Source: Metallyticus violacea (lineage: Eukaryota; Arthropoda; Insecta; Mantodea; Metallyticidae). Taken from it: a stretch of DNA of 64,000 bases. The DNA is taken from positions 5,856,001 to 5,920,000 of the forward strand of contig CM060833.1 of the NCBI GenBank assembly GCA_030762175.1, written 5' to 3'. Below the pieces are notes generated by a model. That model worked only from the letters and a program-made list of their open reading frames with translations, searched no databases and was not told the DNA's origin. The translations under genes were made by a program, and so were the position numbers. Below are positions 24,000 to 35,465 of the stretch, one piece after another (position 1 is the first letter of the stretch; each line of letters opens with the position of its first letter).

Positions 24000-24920
24000 T
24001 TTTTTGTTCAATTGTGGCGTCTGAGTTGTTGATAATAAAGTTTAGTAGTTATGGTTATATTCTTGGGAAGCAATTCGCTGTACACGACTGTTTTTATTGA
24101 ATACTGTTTTAACGCCCGTTTTTACTACTGAGGCACCACAGGCGGTGGACACTGATACATGAGATGAAATGATAAATAGGAAGGGATTTTTTTTAAGGAA
24201 GAAAACGTTCCAGGCCTAAGTTTAGGGTACCTCCCCGGCATTTGCCATATATGAGGAACTTAGGAAAACCTGGGGGGGAAAAAAAAACCCTCAGTCAGGG
24301 GGGACGGCCCTGACGGGATTTGAACTCCAGACCTCCCGCACATGAGCCCGCGCCTTAATGACCTCGGCCACCCATGGCGGTAGACACCTTTATCCCACAG
24401 CATCTGTGGATGGACAGAAACTTTTACACGGGGTGTTCCTTTGTTGTTAGAACTCACGCTTTCCTTTCATTTTTTGATGTTCACAGAGAGACACGATTTT
24501 TTTTTATCTCGTCACCAGCAACAATCTTGGATAGGAGTGGTCGATGTTGTTCACTAGCTAATAGAGATATACAAATGGCCACCCGCTGATATTTGTTTTC
24601 ACTTAAAGTGTACGGTATCCATATACCGTATTTTTCAACCTTGTCCATTGAATGCAAATGCTGCACGATTGTTGACTGGGCACAATTCGTCACATCTGCT
24701 AATTCTTGGAATGACTGACGTGGATAATCGTGGATTAAAGAGTTCAGAAGGTCTTCAAGAAAGCCCGGTGATCTTTCTGAACGTGACAAATCTCTCACGC
24801 CTAAGTGTCCTCTTTGAAATGACAGAAGCGTTTTCTTGCCGTGTTTTCTCCAATGGCATTCTGTCCATAGACGGCACAAATGTTTTGGCTCGTCTCCGCT
24901 GCCTTTGCTCCTTTACGAGA
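24000..24920 (-). mobile_element. Hsmar1-like mariner copy split by a SINE
   Basis: Minus-strand frames show ICAVYGQNAIGE, a helix-turn-helix segment (FQELADVTNCAQSTIVQHL), YTLSENKYQRVAICISLL and the first catalytic region LSKIVAGDE. After a frameshift, NNKGTPRVKVSVHPQMLWDKGV runs to about 24382. Beyond SINE B copy 3 the match resumes at 24105 with VVYSELLPKNITITTKLYYQQL. The order fits an irritans/Hsmar1-like mariner. The second and third catalytic regions are not seen. Several stops and frameshifts show it is inactive. Confidence 0.72.
24108..24381 (-). repeat. SINE family B, copy 3, inserted in a mariner
   Basis: Minus-oriented near-full copy running from TTAACGCCCG to the class-II tRNA-like head at the right (CCTCGGCCACCCATGGCGG). 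It sits between the WDKGV and VVYSELL parts of one mariner gene, so it is younger than that element. Confidence 0.9.
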
Positions 24921-25079
24921 ACCACATAAAGGTTTTGAGATAAGTAAAAGTGAATGTTGACCCACTTAAAAGGAATTTACCTGTGGCAGCACCATCTCTT
25001 ACGAGAAAAACGGTACCAGCATTCCAGAGTGAATATAAACAACTCCTCCCGTGCACAGGCAGCCAGTCGTTACGATGGA

Positions 25080-25318
25080 GCTGTAGAGAGAACATTTTAG
25101 CGTTATGATTCTTTATGATTTCGAGAGTGGTTTAAATGAATGTCATAGCCTTGAGCGCTTACAACAGACTTTTGGGGACCTTGCTCCATCTAGAGCAACA
25201 GTTTTCTGCAGGTTAGCGGAATTTAAAAAGGGGTCTAACTTCACTACAAGATGAGGAAAGAAGTGGGTGCTCGGCTGTGACTAAGAAAAACATTGTTGCT
25301 GTGGGGGAAAAAATGGAA
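25080..25318 (+). mobile_element. Mariner N-terminal fragment, another lineage
   Basis: From ATG at about 25105 the plus strand reads MILYDFESGLNECHSLERL, then QTFGDLAPSRATVF and LAEFKKGSNF. This is the mariner N-terminus of the 'FGDEAPSRATVYNWFAEFKRG' type. It stops within 60 codons and is cut at 25318 by the left end of the next mariner copy. Confidence 0.65.
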
Positions 25319-25321
25319 CTC

Positions 25322-26526
25322 GAATTATCGCCTTCACAAAACCATTATCTGGTAACTTATCTTATCTGTTAAGTAAATAATTGCAGCTGTAACTGTTCAG
25401 TTGTTCAGATATAGTTGTATAAAGAAGGCTACATGTAGAAGATTGTGATATGTTCAAAATGAGGTATCGAGCTGTTATTAAGTTCTTCACAAAAGAAGGA
25501 CTTACTCCAAATAGCGATTGGACGTTGTATATGGAGAAGCATCGCCCTCATATTCTACCGTAAAAGAATGGACCAAACTTTTTCGAATGGGTCGAGAAAG
25601 CATTGAAGACGAAGAGCGTGCAGGTCGGACCTTGGAGGTGCTCACTCCTGAAAACATCGCTAGCTCTTGTGCAAGGAGAAATTATGGAAGACCGGCGGCT
25701 CAAAGTTACAGAAATAGCAGCAAGGTTGGGCTTTTCTAAAACAACAGTCCTTCGAATTATTCGTGAACATTAAAACATGAATTAAAACTGAAAAATAAGT
25801 GCTTAGACTTCTTTCCTTAGTTCAAAAGCAGCAACGTGTCATCTGTTGTCAGGCATTTTTGGAGCTCTGCCGTGGTAACGACAGAGAAGTTCTGCTGTTA
25901 CAGCAGATGAAACTGTGGTCCTCTACTATGATCCCTTGTCCAAAAGAGAAGCAATGAAGTGGCAGGCGTAAACCTGGCGAAGCACCGCCTCTAAAGGCCA
26001 AGGTCACTCAGTCAACCAAGACCATGTCACAATCTTTTGGCACTCTTCATTGACTTCAAGGAGAGGAACACCACAGTATGCCAGCCTACTGCACAGACTA
26101 CGTGTTACCATTAAAGAGAAAAGACGAGGAAAGCTGAGTGTTGGTGTGCGCCTTCTTCACGACAACGCGCCTGTGCACACAGTGCTTGTGGCAAAGGAAG
26201 CTGTAAATAAATGTGACTTCAAGGAGATCGACCTTCCACCCTACAGCCCAGATCTAACTCTCAGTGACTATTTCTTCCTTCTGAAAACTCAAGAAGAACC
26301 TTCGAGGAAGGAAATTTAAGTGTGACGAAGAAGTGATGGATGCTGTTTATGCCCATTTTGCAGACAAGACTTCTGACTAATTTTTTTTTGGGGGGGGGAT
26401 TGAAATGTTAATTCAAAGATGTAAGAAGTGTATTGCAATAAAGGGTAACTACATTGAAAAGTGAAATATAGTTTTTGTCTTAATCATACCTAGAAAATGG
26501 TTAGTCCGGAAACTTATGGACCTATC
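25322..26526 (+). mobile_element. Family R mariner, copy 1 (5' end truncated)
   Basis: This copy lacks the left terminal repeat and begins within the leader (ATTATCGCCTTCAC). The transposase start is degraded. GVYGEASPSYSTVKEW lies at about 25530, and LLHDNAPVHTVL plus LPPYSPDLTLSDYF (second and third catalytic aspartates, D34D mariner spacing) at 26150-26275. The right end CCGGAAACTTATGGACCTAT at about 26507-26526 is the terminal repeat shared with copy 2. Several frameshifts make it inactive. Confidence 0.85.
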
Positions 26527-26529
26527 CGC

Positions 26530-27000
26530 ATATATAAACTAAGACTACATACAAATAACGCAGCCTGAACAGTGATGCAGGTATTTTGTACACCAGAGCA
26601 CGCATCACTGCACCAAATATTTGGCGACAGTGAGTTAGAAAATGGCCGCACGCAATGTTGCCAACCCATGATGTTGAAAATGGAGAAGAATTAATTAAAC
26701 AACATAAGTCAAAACATTTTAAAATATTCTTATGTACTACTAAATTATAATTTTTAAATACTGAATGTGTATTTTTAATAACTTACTTCATATTTACAAA
26801 CAATGCATCTTGCTCTTTCTTTCATCTGCCGCCTATGTTTTAGTCTTCATGTTGTCATGATAAGTGTACGCTACCACATGTATTGTTAGCGAATAGTCCA
26901 CTTTGAATGAATAACACTCACTGTTAATCGGAGTCCCTGTGTGTATGTATGCGTCCGCTAACTGATTAAGTGCCAAGCCTGTCACTGATTTTTTGGCTTC
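26530..27000. other. No gene or element recognised
   Basis: Moderately AT-rich sequence with no ORF or repeat I can identify. Confidence 0.5.
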
Positions 27001-27002
27001 AT

Positions 27003-27323
27003 CGGATTTACGGATTTTTTTTTTTTGATTTATTTATGGACGCTCTTTAATATCTCAGGTCATCAGCGTCCCATTCAACTCGGGGCGTGAAACGGCCAAC
27101 AAATTTTGCTCAGAGGCCTCTCTTTCAGGCTTGAGGTTCTTTTTCGTGCCGTAAATGTACGACACGGGACCCACGGCTTTACTTCCCTTCCGAAGGAAGC
27201 CATACTTAGGATTTTTACGCCCGGAAAAATCCATCGATCCTGGTCGGGTTCGAACCCGCGATCTTGGGTATAGGATGCAAGTATGGTTACCACTACACCA
27301 CCAGGATCGACGGATTTACGGAT
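27003..27323 (-). repeat. SINE family A, copy 6, with exact 13-bp target duplication
   Basis: The body 27027-27310 is minus-oriented with an oligo-T tail at its left. CGGATTTACGGAT flanks it exactly at 27003-27015 and 27311-27323. The tRNA-like head has a perfect B box (GGTTCGAACCC on minus) and an A-box match TAGTGGTAACC. It is among the youngest-looking copies. Confidence 0.95.
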
Positions 27324-27389
27324 GAAAACTATTTCTCAACATACACCAACAAATTTTGCCAAATTTAGGTATAGTAGTTTATCTGCATA

Positions 27390-27456
27390 TATTATTATTA
27401 TTATTGTTATTATTATTATCATCATCATCATCATTATTGTTGTTGTTGTTGTTGTG
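27390..27456. repeat. Compound microsatellite (ATT)n(ATC)n(GTT)n
   Basis: Three adjoining trinucleotide runs, about 67 bp. Confidence 0.92.
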
Positions 27457-27459
27457 CAT

Positions 27460-28180
27460 ACGTTTCCAATGCTCTTCCACTCATAGTTCATTATTGTTTT
27501 CCATCTCCGTGTTACGCAACAATCGCCACTCAGTGTCTATTTTCTGGAGCTCTCCTTGTGGGATAATGGAATACCAGAGGAGCAATTAATTGGACAGAAC
27601 TATTTCAGAATCCGGACAGGCACACAAATCTAATTAATGATGTTCCATTATATTAAAGAAAATATTATATACCCCGCTATGAAAGCAGAAAGACGTGTGT
27701 ATTTCACTGTAGTGTTTGGTTCACTTGCAGCACCAGTCAATTCAGATGGAGTCTTAACAACCCTTTTCATATTTTGTTCATGTCTTTTGCTTTCGGAATG
27801 TTCGTTTACGCCCCACCCCCCTCCTCGAAGCTCTGTTTATATGAAGATCACAATAATAAAATAAATTCCCTCCCACATTTTTCAAAACCCAGCCCTTGAA
27901 AAGTCCCTCGTTTTCACATTCAAATTGTAATATTGCATACTTTCCCTTTTTCTGGGCATTGAACTCGTATTTGCCTGTTTTGTATTGTAAAAGTAGCAAC
28001 TTAAAAAGAACTTACTGACAATATGAAACTGTTACTTAAAACTATAAATTTATTACTCATTCTCTTAGATATCACACGTAAACTATTTCAACTACTAAAC
28101 TGTCAACTGAATGACGCCGGATTAATCAACAATAAGTCTATGCTGGTACCTAATCGCAAGTGGGGTGTGCTGTGAGGGGT
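27460..28180. other. No gene or element recognised
   Basis: Only short unremarkable ORFs. No transposase, SINE or exon signature recognised. Confidence 0.5.
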
Positions 28181-28184
28181 TTTC

Positions 28185-28362
28185 TGATTCGGTTTATTTA
28201 TGGACGCTCTTTAACGTCTCAGATCATCAGCGTCCCATTCAATTCAGGGCGTGAAACGACCGATAAATTTTGTTCAGAACCCTCTTTTGTCAGCCTTGAG
28301 ATTCCTTTACGTGCCGTAAATGTACGACACATGACTCTCGGCTTTGCTTACGCCCGAAAAAC
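28185..28362 (-). repeat. SINE family A, copy 7 (head lost)
   Basis: Tail and central body only (GGTTTATTTATGGACGCTC to ACGCCCGAAAAAC), with a deletion around GGCTTTGCTTACG. The tRNA-like head is missing. Confidence 0.85.
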
Positions 28363-28497
28363 ACAATAGTTCTCAAGCATTATTGTGTCAGCAGCCATCT
28401 TTCTGTTTGGATGTTCAATGTCAATATTCTTATCGCAGGTGCTTCACCTGCACTCTTGGGATGAGAAGGAAATGATAGCATAGCAATATGATTTTTT

Positions 28498-28750
28498 ATT
28501 TGTGTTTAACGCCCGTTTTTACCACTGAGGCAGCATAGACGGTGGGTATTGGTAATACACGAGATGAAAGGATTTTTTTTTAGGTTAGAAACGTTCCAGG
28601 CCTAAATTTGGGGTACCTCCTCAGCTTTTGCCATTTATGAAGACTGAGAAAAACCTGGAAACAATCCCAGTCAGGGAGGACGGTCGTGGCGAGTTCAAAC
28701 CTCCCGCTCATGAGTCCGCGCCTTAACGACCACGGTCACCTTTGGCGGTT
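28498..28750 (-). repeat. SINE family B, copy 4
   Basis: Minus-oriented and near full length. The tRNA-like head is at the right (CCTTAACGACCACGGTCACC). Diverged. Confidence 0.88.
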
Positions 28751-29740
28751 TAGGAATGAGAAGAATGATGACCCATGATTCCACACATTCTGTCTTTAAA
28801 ATTTTCAGTTTTTCGCTCAAGAGAGGGGGGGAAAAACTATATTGTTAAAAATGAAAAACCGTTTAAAACAGGAAAATCGTAAAAAAATTAGAATAATTAT
28901 TACATTTCTTAAAATTTTGAAGTAGATAGAGTTAAAATTAATGTATAAAATAAGTAGACAAGGAAACGTTGGTTGCATTGTCAGCACAACAATAAGTATT
29001 TAGTTCTTGTGAGACGACAATACGCTGGAATCATTGTTGAAAGAGCGACAATTAAAATAAAATGAGGCGGGGTTTCAAGGACGCTAGAGTGACTGTGGAG
29101 GGTTAATATTGCTTTAAAATATGCATGAAATTTATATACAAATTGTTTATTTGCTCTAATCATTGGTTGGAATTATATATCAGTTTATCAAATAAATTCT
29201 TGAATACATTTTCAAAGAAGTTCTGTGTTATACCCTTTTTGCCATACAATGTATATTTTATGAAGTAATTATTACATATTTACATTAACATATTTATTTT
29301 TCTTTAAAAAAAAAAAAACAAACGTTAATAACTAAAGATTTAAATTTTGCTTAAAGGTATAAATTGCAAAGAAGAAAGGCATTTATAACGTTATTTCGCC
29401 TAAAAGCGCCCTTACGTAAAAATGTTACCAAAAGCAAAATACGACATAATCAGAATGGTGTGAGTATGTACAGTGAGATATAATGGGCATCCTGATTTGC
29501 ACAGTAAAACAATACTCAGGTATGTATTTTATAATTTTGCCATTGAATACGAAAACACTGTACCACTGTCAAATTTTATTGTATATGCTAATATCACCTC
29601 CCCCCCTTTTTTTCTTTAAAAGCAGCTTATTTTCTGCTCTTGTGGACATGAAAAAGGAATGAACAAAGTACAAAGTCTTAAGTCATGTTTCCTCTTAGGG
29701 ATCCGTCGTTTGTTTTGAAAGTTGTTCATCACCCTTGGTG
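28751..29740. other. AT-rich intergenic sequence
   Basis: No element or exon recognised. It leads into the CpG-rich promoter block of the rightward gene. Confidence 0.5.
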
Positions 29741-29749
29741 CCTCAGAGC

Positions 29750-30276
29750 TCATGAATTTTAAAGTGTCTTGAAATTGAAATTCTGGGACGAGGTTCGAAT
29801 CCTTGTGACGTCACGAGAGGAGGGAGAGGAAACATTACCTTCTCTTCGCATTTTCGAGGTCGATCGATAGGCTAGACTAGGTTACCATGGCGGAGATTCG
29901 TGGCATGGGGAAAGGAAAAGTCGAATGCAGCCGAACTTTTCCGAAAATGCACGAAGTTTCAGGTGTTTTCAGTGGACGTTCTTGCCGCATGTCAATATTG
30001 CTTATTGCACCGTAATATTGTCAGATAAGGGACTTGCAAGTGGACAATTGCGATATCCTGGCGAGGAAATCAACGGGGAGGGGTGCATGGGTGTGCGGGT
30101 GTGTCTTAAGCGTGTGACCCGGTTTGACCTGGGCTGGGTATGGCGACCTAGCACACACTCTGCGGGCGTGATATGCTGTTCTCTCGCTTAGTGTTTCGTC
30201 CAGTGTTGCAAGGGTCACGATAAGTGCAGAGGTGTGCGTGCGTGCGACCGGCGCCATGGTTTAGCTGTACGGCGCC
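29750..30276 (+). promoter_or_regulatory. CpG-rich promoter and 5' leader of the rightward gene
   Basis: About 530 bp of clearly raised GC and CpG. It contains a full palindromic CRE (TGACGTCA, 29806-29813), the site of CREB/ATF factors, and many CGs. Two upstream ORFs precede the chosen start. One has a strong context (ACCATGGCGG at about 29887) and runs 43 codons. The other (CCATGGTTTAG at about 30256) is two codons long. Such uORFs often reduce translation of the main frame. The transcription start is not determined. Confidence 0.5.
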
Positions 30277-30366
30277 ATGTCATCAACAGCACCCCGCCAA
30301 CAATCTTCAACACGTGTGGTAACCGCAGAGTGCTTAGAGGAACCTGCTAACGTCTCCGGGAACCAG
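30277..30366 (+). CDS. First coding exon of an unidentified gene (30 codons)
   Basis: The ATG at 30277 follows GGCGCC (G at -3, acceptable Kozak). The frame is open for 30 codons and ends AACCAG/GTAACA, a plausible donor in phase 0. The peptide starts MSSTAPRQQSSTR and ends VSGNQ. It is polar and unstructured, typical of a regulatory-protein N-terminus. I do not recognise the family. The next supported exon on this strand, 63252-63338, also starts in phase 0, so splicing of the two keeps the frame across about 32.9 kb. It lies at the 3' edge of the CpG-rich block with its CRE, as a first coding exon should. Confidence 0.5.
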
Positions 30367-30752
30367 GTAACAGTTTAGTTTGGTGGCACAAGTGGGATGT
30401 CTAAGCATATTTCCTATTTGACTGCAACAAGTGGGAGAAACACGTGCGTTAAGGCGTGTTCGCTAACAAGAAACCTCTCACAGCCATATGTCTTCAAAAA
30501 ACGTTTAACGAACAACTGATTTGGTCAGTTGTGATAGCATTTTCTTTTTTACTAAAATTAATCTCAGAATTGAGGCATATGCATACCCCATTCAACTGTT
30601 AAATCAGCCCTCTGACGAGCAACAAAACCATGCTGTGTTGGAATTTAAGAATAGAAGTAAAAAAGTATTACATTAAGTTTCATGACATTCCTTCATTGAA
30701 CATATAACGAAATAAACAAAAGTGGAAGTCTATATGCTGTATTTAACTATTG

Positions 30753-31030
30753 TGCTATCGGGTGGCTCAGGTCGTTAAGGCGCGGACTTGTGAGTCGGAG
30801 GTTTGAGGTTTGATTTCCATCAGGACCTTCCTTCCCGAGTGAGGTTTTTTCAAAGTTTTCCTCCATAAATGGCAAATGCCGGGGAGGTGCCCGGAACTTA
30901 GGCCTGGAACGCTTCCTTAAAAAAAAAATCCTTTCCCAATTTATCATTTCATCTCATGTATCAGCAATGTCCACCGCCTGTGGTGCCTCGGTAGTTAAAA
31001 CGGGGCGTTAAACACTAATTAAAAAAAATA
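30753..31030 (+). repeat. SINE family B, copy 5
   Basis: Plus-oriented full copy from GGGTGGCTCAGGTCGTTAAGGCG (head) to GGGCGTTAAACACTAATT followed by an A run. The B box is damaged (GGTTTGATTTC). Confidence 0.9.
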
Positions 31031-31039
31031 AGAACCCTT

Positions 31040-32390
31040 GTGCTATTTTTTAAGTGATCTGTTTTATTGGTTTTCAAACATTCTCTTGTTTTCAATTATA
31101 TAATTGCAGTTTTAATTTACATCGTGTAACAAATTAATATCACAACTACACTCCTATTAGGGGGAATAAACACAAACGAGAAAGACAGTCAAATGGGCCC
31201 GGAATCCATTATAGAGGCACGAAACCAGACAAGTATTCAGCATTGACTGTTTAAGATTATGTTTAACTAATGCTACTATCGAAATAAGAAAACAATCAAA
31301 CATATACATTAATAAAATTGAAGCTACTGGTATAATTTTTTGGCAATGAAACATATTTTAATGTTTGCAATTTTTAAAACGATAAATATGTGATCATTCA
31401 GCAATATTCTGTTATGTAAGTAATACCTTTCTGTTATGGTGCCGAACGGGATATGCACCTATTTAAAGCCACCTCACCTTGTAACATGACCCTATTATAT
31501 GGCATTGTAAGACACAAATTATTATTATATTTTATTCACTATGACATGTCTATTTCTTGTACTGTATCTCTGATAGTTGTTTGTGGATCTCCCAATAGTA
31601 AATCATGTCTTTTATTTATGTTTTCTTGTTTTGTGACAATTGTACAAGAATTGCCGACGTGCTCATCTTCATAGTATGTTTTATTACATTTTAAGCTCAC
31701 GATAAACCCCTTTTACTTTTCATAAGCAGAGCCCGGAAGTTAGGCAAAATCAGGGTATTTAAGAATCAGATAGAAATGAGCTAGGTATATTTTAGATGGG
31801 TAGGGTCCGTTTTTTATTTGACCCTTTTTGGTTTTGTGGCCTATTTCAAGATTTAAAACATTATTTTTGTCTTGTTTTGGATCGTTATGGGGGGTTTTTC
31901 TACGATTATTTACGCAATTTAAAAAGCAGTTAAAGAATTTTAATATATATCGAAGTGAAAAAGTTATAAAAATTAAATTGGCATGTTCACCTCACAAGGA
32001 TATGTATTGGGAATCTTGTTATGCAGTCAAAACTTTCTCCTGAACCCACTCACTTAAGCTCTTTACACAGAAGAGCGTTCATTAGTGAAACGTACGCACG
32101 GTTACCTCGGGTATACGAATACCAGGAAATAGAGGGGACGAGGGAAGTACTGTAGTTTCGAAAAGTCCTAGCTAATGACCCTTGTATGGATTTGCGTGAA
32201 AGAATTCTACGAAATCTGTGGTGGGGATAACTTCTCAGCTGCATAAATGTAACAAACAATTGCAAGCGAGAAAGATGAGAGCGGTACAGCTGTGCAATAA
32301 ACCGTTCCTACAATGTGTTCAGTAAGAGAGATACTAACCTGATTCCCCTATAAACACATAAACAGAAAATGAACTCGATCAGAAACCATT
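31040..32390. other. Intronic sequence, nothing recognised
   Basis: AT-rich, inside the inferred giant intron of the rightward gene. No transposase, SINE or splice-bounded ORF could be supported. Confidence 0.5.
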
Positions 32391-32404
32391 GCACATCTTT
32401 TGCC

Positions 32405-32655
32405 AGGACTATTCAAACTTTACTTTGTCTTGATCAACATTTCCACGATGTCCTGTTGTAGCTGGTATGAGTCCTTCCAAAATAACTTGTTTTAAATGTG
32501 CTCCAATCACTTCAGTGGAAGTAGAACGTTCTTTTTCCATGATGAAAAATGTTCTCTCTGACAAGCGGCTTACTATGACAGTTGATACCTTGAAAAAACA
32601 TCTTGTTGTTGCTTGTAACCAAGAAAAGTTAAGTTTAAGCACTTTAATTATGTGA
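32405..32655 (+). mobile_element. hAT transposase C-terminal relic
   Basis: A plus-strand ORF 32467-32655 contains CAPITSVEVERSFSMMKNVL, then SDKRLTMTVDTLKKHLVV. This matches the hAT-family dimerisation (C-terminal) region, whose usual form is 'PITSVxxERSFS ... L...R..L.xxNLxxLL'. The catalytic RNase H-like part is absent, so only the 3' end of the element remains. Confidence 0.7.
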
Positions 32656-32659
32656 TAAA

Positions 32660-33560
32660 GAAATTATTGAGTATTTTAAATACCTATTGTCACTAATAAT
32701 GAGTGATGTTACTCTGTTTTCACTTTTAATAAATGCCTATTTTAATTATATTACTACCTATTTTAACAAAAACAAATGCCTGAACTTAGCGACTCTGGTA
32801 ATAGGACAGGGCGCCTTCCCTTCATTTGTCACGCTCCATTTTCCTAGTGAGTCAGCACTTCTTATCAACAGCTGCTGTGACGCAATACAACAATGTATGA
32901 ACTTGAAACTGCGCTCGGCGCTTATACATTGCAGACATTCTTGTGCCATAACTTGAACATTCTATACGTATAATGTAAAAATGGGTCAGGGGTGTAGCGT
33001 AAGAATCGATACTTGCATTTCTCGCATTGAAAAGCTTCTCTCTAGAGTTGCGTACTGAACAGAGCATAATCCGTTGCTGCAAAATTCTCTCCCTAAACAT
33101 TGAACTTGTACAAATTCCCCTACCTTAAATACTATTTGTTAACAAATACTGTTTTTGCAGCCCCCCCCCAATAATATGACCGCAAACGTTCTATCAATTT
33201 CTGATCAGACATTTCAAAGCACCATATTCTAAACGTAATATATTTAGTGTTAAATATTGTCATTTTCGAGGACCTTCTACCAATGTAATAGATGATTATG
33301 AATCTCAGTGTACAACAATGGAAAAATATATTCCATCACCCTTAACTCTTTAATATTTTCATTAGGATCTTTGATTTTTTTTTTGATTAATTGTTTTTAT
33401 TTCTTCCGTAAATGAGTTATAAAATTCTTTTTATGCATTTTATTTATATTTAGTGTACACGTTTATCAAAAATAGAAACAAAACACTCGTAAAGTTAGGT
33501 TGTGAACAAATTTGCTTATTTATTATTTTAAAATATTCAACTTAATGCGGTTTAACAATC
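32660..33560. other. No gene or element recognised
   Basis: AT-rich, with only short ORFs without known motifs. Confidence 0.5.
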
Positions 33561-33564
33561 ATCA

Positions 33565-33820
33565 GTGTTAAACGCCTGTATTTACTACTGAGGCGGTGGA
33601 CACTGATGATACATGAGATGACATGATAAATTGGGAAAGGACTTTTTAAGGAAGGAAACGTTTCAGGCCTAAGTTTAGGGTACCTTCCCGGCATTTGCCA
33701 TTTATGAGGATTGCGGAAAACCTGGGAAAATCCTCAGGAGGACGGTCTTGGCGGGATTCGAACCTCAGACCGCCGCTCACCGAGTCCGTGCCTTAACGAC
33801 ATCGGCCACTCGTGGCGGTC
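33565..33820 (-). repeat. SINE family B, copy 6
   Basis: Minus-oriented near-full copy. The head at the right reads CCTTAACGACATCGGCCACTCGTGGCGG and the B box GGATTCGAACC is present. Confidence 0.9.
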
Positions 33821-33869
33821 ACACTGGTCATGAAACATGGCATTTTAATAAATATAAATTTCAACTTTT

Positions 33870-34905
33870 AGAAAATCCAGCTGCCTAATCGACTGCAATG
33901 TTTCAATTAATACTTTGCTTGTCTACCATGCGCTTTAATCATTGTCTGGCATCATTTGGGCATTGACAAAATCAAATTGTTAATGTGTTCCTGAGTCATT
34001 CATGAAATTATACACACTCGACTCTCTCCTGGAGCACCCTTATATTGCTTGACTTGTTTCATGCAACGGTTTTCTCCATAACGTTCCAGAAAGTTTCTGT
34101 CTGATTCACGTCTGGGCTATTTCCAGGCCAATGTTATACCTTCACTCTGTTTTTTCTAAGGAATGTTTTTACCTGAAATGTTGAAATTAGTGATAATTGC
34201 ATTATAAATACCTATAATTCAATTTTAATACAAGTTTAATCAAAATAATTTCTGTGATAGGAGGCAGAATTGTCTTGAAAACTGCAGCTTGAAAGATCAC
34301 CAAAATGGTCCCATATTGCGGGCATCAATTTGGTTTCAAGTAGACATTAACAATCCCATCTGAAATTGCATCCCTAGATCATGTGACCTTGTGGATGATT
34401 CACTGTTTGTGCTATATATGAAGGCAACAACTCTTTGCCACCTCTGGGACACTCGTGCACTTTGCTATCGGAGCCATGCAGGTTAAATTTAGACTCATCT
34501 AAAAAAACTACTCCATTCCAGATGTTTGTTGCTCGCACTGCATGTACTTTTGCCCACTGCAGTCGCTTCTGTCTCATTGTTTTAGTCAGCAAAGGTTTCA
34601 TCAAAGTTCTGCTTCAAGGAGTTACCTCTGATAGTTCTGCTGGTCACTGAGACGTCATACATGTCTTTCAGTTCTGACGATGGTAACCAACGATAACTGA
34701 GACAACTTGCTTTCCGTATCCTGTCTTGTTTTGAAGTTGATGTCCTTTTCCTGCCTCTTCCTTTCACCCTATCTAAATTTCATTCTCGCTGTATTTCTTT
34801 AGCGCCCTTGAAATGGTATATTGATGTAAAATTGTTTTAGAGGCTATGTATCTAGTGCTCAGACCTCTTTTGAAAGTATTCCCTCTCCTCTTTAAACACT
34901 TAAAA
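33870..34905 (-). mobile_element. Degraded Tc1-type transposon
   Basis: From the right on the minus strand: a helix-turn-helix region (RGLSTRYIASKTILHQYTISRAL), then RGRKRTSTSKQDR. Next are SSELKDMYDVSVTSRTIR, KPLLTKTMRQKRLQWAK and the first catalytic region VVFLDESKFNLHGSD. Much further on come WPGNSPDVNQTE (the 'WPAQSPDLNPIE' block) and a C-terminal SMPKCQTMIKAHGRQAK in altered frames. These are Tc1-family hallmarks. Stops and frameshifts are frequent. Its N-terminal end abuts an MEVTR-type fragment at about 34905. Confidence 0.75.
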
Positions 34906-35010
34906 CCAGCTTCTAACTGGGCTGTAGGGAAGAACAAAACTCTCCATGGATCTCAGATGAAGATTTGTTGAGACGAGAGCAGAATTTCAGTTGAACGTGT
35001 CTCAATTTGC
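34905..35010 (-). mobile_element. MEVTR-type mariner-like fragment (copy 2)
   Basis: The minus strand reads VQLKFCSRLNKSSSEIHGEF and runs on into VLPYSPVRSWF, aligning with the N-terminus of the MEVTR-type copies at 19.9 and 40.1 kb. The Met-containing start is eroded. It merges directly into the Tc1 relic. Confidence 0.55.
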
Positions 35011-35460
35011 ACATATTTCACATGTGGTAACACATGTGCATCATGTTTTAAGTTAAAAAAATATTGTAAAGGAAACCTTGACGCCTTCTTTGCTCTCTAG
35101 AAGTTCACTGTTCTGCAGAGTAAATGGAAACCATCTTCTGTGACTGTTCTTTAAAATGTTTGAAGTTTCCTGAATGACAGATTTTGCTCTACCATTCCCC
35201 GATAACAGCTAATGTTTAACAGAAACGTTTCGTATGTTACAATGTATAATTTAAAAATTTCGACATTTTATCGTCTTTTAATGATGGTGGTTTTTCAAAA
35301 TCCAAACTTGCGACTCCCGCATATTTTTCCTATTGATATGCCGTGCCAGGGTAAAATAGTACATTACTAAACGCACCATTTGAGGAAGGCAATTATTCAT
35401 TTTCCCCGTGTCCTCTGTTCCACTCTTACAGGCGATTAAAAATCAACAAAATACACAGTG
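35011..35460. other. No gene or element recognised
   Basis: AT-rich spacer between the Tc1/MEVTR relics and the family R mariner copy 2. Confidence 0.5.
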
Positions 35461-35465
35461 CAATA

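Noticed and set aside
29786..29797. B-box-like GGTTCGAATCC near the rightward promoter
   Set aside because: No A box at the right distance, so not a tRNA gene. No intact tRNA gene was found anywhere in the window.
29925..30191. 88-codon plus-strand ORF in the CpG block
   Set aside because: It arises from a different frame of the leader. GC-rich DNA gives long chance ORFs, and the phase-0 exon with a donor at 30366 is the better model.
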